A DNA stretch of 64,000 nt from Leifsonia sp. SCN 70-46 (GTDB lineage: Bacteria > Actinomycetota > Actinomycetes > Actinomycetales > Microbacteriaceae). Location of the stretch: contig MEFY01000002.1 in assembly GCA_001725325.1 (NCBI GenBank), positions 2,173,559-2,237,558 on the forward strand. Reading direction: 5' to 3'. Below are positions 62,377-64,000 of this stretch, piece after piece (positions within the stretch are counted from its first letter, which is position 1; each line of letters begins with the position of its first letter). A model generated the notes under the pieces. That model did not search any database. It had not been told where the DNA came from and saw nothing but the letters and a program-made list of their open reading frames with translations. Made by a program: the position numbers and the translations under genes.

Positions 62377-62940
62377 ATGGCTTCTACCGCAGACATCAGG
62401 AACGGCGTCGTCCTCAACATGGACGGCCAGCTCTGGACCGTCATCGACTTCCAGCACGTCAAGCCCGGCAAGGGTGGCGCGTTCGTGCGCACGAAGGTCA
62501 AGAACGTGATGAGCGGCAAGGTCGTCGACCGCACGTTCAACGCCGGCGCGAAGATCGAGACCGAGACCGTCGACCGTGCGGACTACCAGTACCTGTACGC
62601 GGACGGTGAGAACTACGTCTTCATGGACAAGGGCACCTACGACCAGATCACGCTCACCCCGGCACAGGTCGGCGACGCCCCCAACTTCATGCTCGAGAAC
62701 CAGGATGTGACGATCGCCCTGCACAACGGCGACCCGCTCTACGTCGAGCTCCCCGCGTCGGTGACGCTCGAGATCACCTACACGGAGCCGGGCCTGCAGG
62801 GCGACCGCTCGACGGGCGGCACGAAGCCCGCGACCGTCGAGACGGGCTACCAGATCCAGGTGCCGCTGTTCCTCGAGCAGGGCACGAAGGTCAAGGTCGA
62901 CACGCGCGACGGCTCGTACCTCGGCCGCGTCAACGACTAG
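62377..62940 (+). CDS. efp: Elongation factor P
   Basis: Relieves ribosomes stalled on proline stretches; 187 residues, three beta-barrel domains. The domain I loop that carries the modified residue reads [15 protein letters not shown], with Lys33-type lysine. Domain III includes [20 protein letters not shown] and ends with [16 protein letters not shown]. No EpmAB genes are seen here. One base is shared with the nusB start (TAGTG). Confidence 0.97.
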   Translation: MASTADIRNGVVLNMDGQLWTVIDFQHVKPGKGGAFVRTKVKNVMSGKVVDRTFNAGAKIETETVDRADYQYLYADGENYVFMDKGTYDQITLTPAQVGDAPNFMLENQDVTIALHNGDPLYVELPASVTLEITYTEPGLQGDRSTGGTKPATVETGYQIQVPLFLEQGTKVKVDTRDGSYLGRVND

Positions 62941-63353
62941 TGGGAGCACGCACCAAGTCCCGCAAGCGCGCGCTCGACATCCTGTACGGGGCCGACGTCC
63001 GGGGCGAGTCGATCAACACGGCCCTCGCCGCCGAGCAGGCCCGCAACGACGCCGACGCGAAGCGCGCCAACTCGTGGCCGTACGCGCGCGACATCGTCAT
63101 CGGCATCACGGAGCACGGCGACGAGATCGACGAGCTCATCGAGACCTACTCGCAGGGCTGGCCCCTCGGGCGGATGCCCGCCGTCGACCGCGCCCTGCTG
63201 CGCATCGGCCTGTGGGAGATCCTCTTCAACGACGAGGTGCCCGACGGCGTCGCCATCTCGGAGGCCGTGGAGTCGGCGAAGCTCCACAGCACCGACGACT
63301 CCGCGGGATTCGTCAACGGCCTGCTCGGCCGCATCGCGGCGAGCAGGGCGTAG
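62940..63353 (+). CDS. nusB: Transcription antitermination factor NusB
   Basis: All-helical NusB, 137 residues, which binds BoxA RNA with S10 to promote rRNA antitermination. Seen: SRKRALDILYGADVRGES, RDIVIGITEHGDEID, VDRALLRIGLWEILF and the family motif VAISEAVESAKLHSTDDSAGFVNG (split here into shorter recognisable parts such as ISEAVESAK). GTG start coupled to efp. In mycobacteria and many actinobacteria the efp-nusB pair is commonly followed by pyr genes; here it is followed by a transporter. Confidence 0.95.
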   Translation: MGARTKSRKRALDILYGADVRGESINTALAAEQARNDADAKRANSWPYARDIVIGITEHGDEIDELIETYSQGWPLGRMPAVDRALLRIGLWEILFNDEVPDGVAISEAVESAKLHSTDDSAGFVNGLLGRIAASRA

Positions 63354-63358
63354 TGTGA

Positions 63359-63375
63359 CGCGGCGTTACGCCGCG
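63359..63375 (+). terminator. Short hairpin after nusB
   Basis: CGCGGCG-TTA-CGCCGCG, 5 bases after the nusB stop. No T-run, so termination is uncertain. Confidence 0.4.
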
Positions 63376-63401
63376 ATTGCCCCCGGCGGCGACGCTGCCA
63401 A

Positions 63402-63407
63402 TAGCGT
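63402..63407 (+). promoter_or_regulatory. -10 element of ABC transporter gene (leaderless)
   Basis: TAGCGT ends 6 bases before the ATG at 63414. Confidence 0.5.
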
Positions 63408-63413
63408 CATGGG

Positions 63414-64000
63414 ATGCCCGCACTCTCCGTGAGCCTCGACGCCGTCGGCCGCACCTTCGGCGACCGCCGGGTGCTGCGCGACATCGACCTCGAGATCGCG
63501 CCGGGGGAGATCGTCGCCCTGCTCGGCCCGTCGGGCTGCGGCAAGTCGACGCTGCTTCGTCAGGTGAGCGGCCTCGACTTCCCCGATGCGGGCACGGTGT
63601 CGATCGACGGCGCCGCCGTGCGCGGCATCGACCAGCGGTCGGCCGTGGCGTTCCAGGAGCCGCGGCTGCTGCCGTGGCGGTCGGTCGCGCGCAACGTGGA
63701 GGTGGGGCTGCCGCGCGGCACGTCGCGCGCCGCGGGGCGCGCGCGCGTCGACGAGCTCCTCGGCCTCGTGCAGCTCTCCGATGCCAAGCACCTTCGGCCG
63801 CGCCAGATCTCGGGCGGCATGGCCCAGCGCGCCTCGCTCGCGCGCGCCCTCGCCCGCGGCCCGGGCGTCCTCGTGCTCGACGAGCCGTTCGGCGCGCTCG
63901 ACGCCCTCACGCGCCTGACCATGCAGGACCTGCTCCTCGACCTCCACGCGGCGGAGCCCGCGACGATCCTGCTCGTGACGCACGACGTCGACGAGGCGCT
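63414..64000 (+). CDS. ABC transporter ATP-binding protein, sulfonate/nitrate/taurine type (3' end beyond window)
   Basis: ATPase of an ABC importer; the first 195 residues are visible. Walker A GPSGCGKST (residues 38-46), a Q-loop FQEPRLLPW characteristic of the SsuB/TauB/NrtD subgroup, signature ISGGMAQRAS and Walker B VLVLDEPFGALD, then the H-loop VTHDVDEA. Aliphatic sulfonates, taurine or a related ligand (or thiamine precursors) are possible; the permease and binding protein would lie beyond the right edge. It probably starts a new operon with a leaderless mRNA. Confidence 0.9.
   Translation, partial: MPALSVSLDAVGRTFGDRRVLRDIDLEIAPGEIVALLGPSGCGKSTLLRQVSGLDFPDAGTVSIDGAAVRGIDQRSAVAFQEPRLLPWRSVARNVEVGLPRGTSRAAGRARVDELLGLVQLSDAKHLRPRQISGGMAQRASLARALARGPGVLVLDEPFGALDALTRLTMQDLLLDLHAAEPATILLVTHDVDEA

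Overview
The window is high-GC DNA from an actinobacterium, most probably a member of the Microbacteriaceae or a close relative. The family is an inference from gene content, not from a database match. Marker genes restricted to or typical of Actinobacteria are present (SepH, DUF3000, DUF3093, DUF3159, DUF3710, DUF4193, a CtpE-like ATPase). Several gene blocks follow the order known from mycobacteria (thrS-HIT, pdxS/pdxT-yebC-ruvCAB-yajC-secDF-relA, alaS-ruvX-mltG-aro genes-efp-nusB). Coding density is very high and no gene-free stretch exceeds about 215 bases. No insertion sequence, prophage, CRISPR array or replication origin was seen.

Layout. 1-9.3 kb: parC (cut by the left edge), a phosphodiesterase, sepH, DUF4193/DUF3093, the dut-DUF3710-DUF3159 run and a P-type ATPase. 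9.3-15.7 kb: aconitase behind a palindromic operator, dxs, and a MerR regulator with its aldo/keto reductase. 15.7-25.4 kb: a beta-oxidation pair (multifunctional enzyme and thiolase), RNase D, DUF3000, a membrane-anchored hydrolase, a reductase-SufE-sulfurtransferase operon and zapE. 25.4-29.9 kb: an ammonium transporter behind a GlnR-like site, a degenerate Amt paralogue, DUF2071, an EI24/CysZ-like protein and a P-loop protein. 30.0-30.5 kb: four tRNA genes. 30.5-32.5 kb: an accessory-looking patch with an LRV-YbjQ-like protein, a frameshifted YciI gene and a lower-GC membrane-anchored HNH nuclease. 32.5-50.6 kb: thrS, HIT, pdxST, yebC, ruvCAB, yajC, secDF, a rhodanese, relA, an AbiEi-like orphan, DUF349, a cyclophilin and rarA. 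50.7-64.0 kb: rpsD, a phosphotransferase, DUF948, alaS, ruvX, mltG, aroE-aroC-aroK-aroB, a LysE exporter, aroQ, efp, nusB and the start of an ABC transporter ATPase.

How genes work together. aroE, aroC, aroK, aroB and aroQ supply five of the seven shikimate-pathway steps. Many of their junctions are start/stop overlaps (GTGA), which suggests translational coupling. ruvA, ruvB and ruvC form the Holliday-junction resolvasome; yajC, secD and secF form the accessory Sec complex; pdxS and pdxT make PLP. A striking regulatory habit is a TANNNT -10 element ending 6-7 bases before the start codon, seen at more than a dozen genes, which points to extensive leaderless transcription.

The best candidates for new biology are the Amt paralogue that has lost the first pore histidine and its gate region, the lower-GC membrane-anchored HNH protein beside the tRNA array, and the LRV-YbjQ-like fusion next to it. 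None of these is proven to be a new system from sequence alone.
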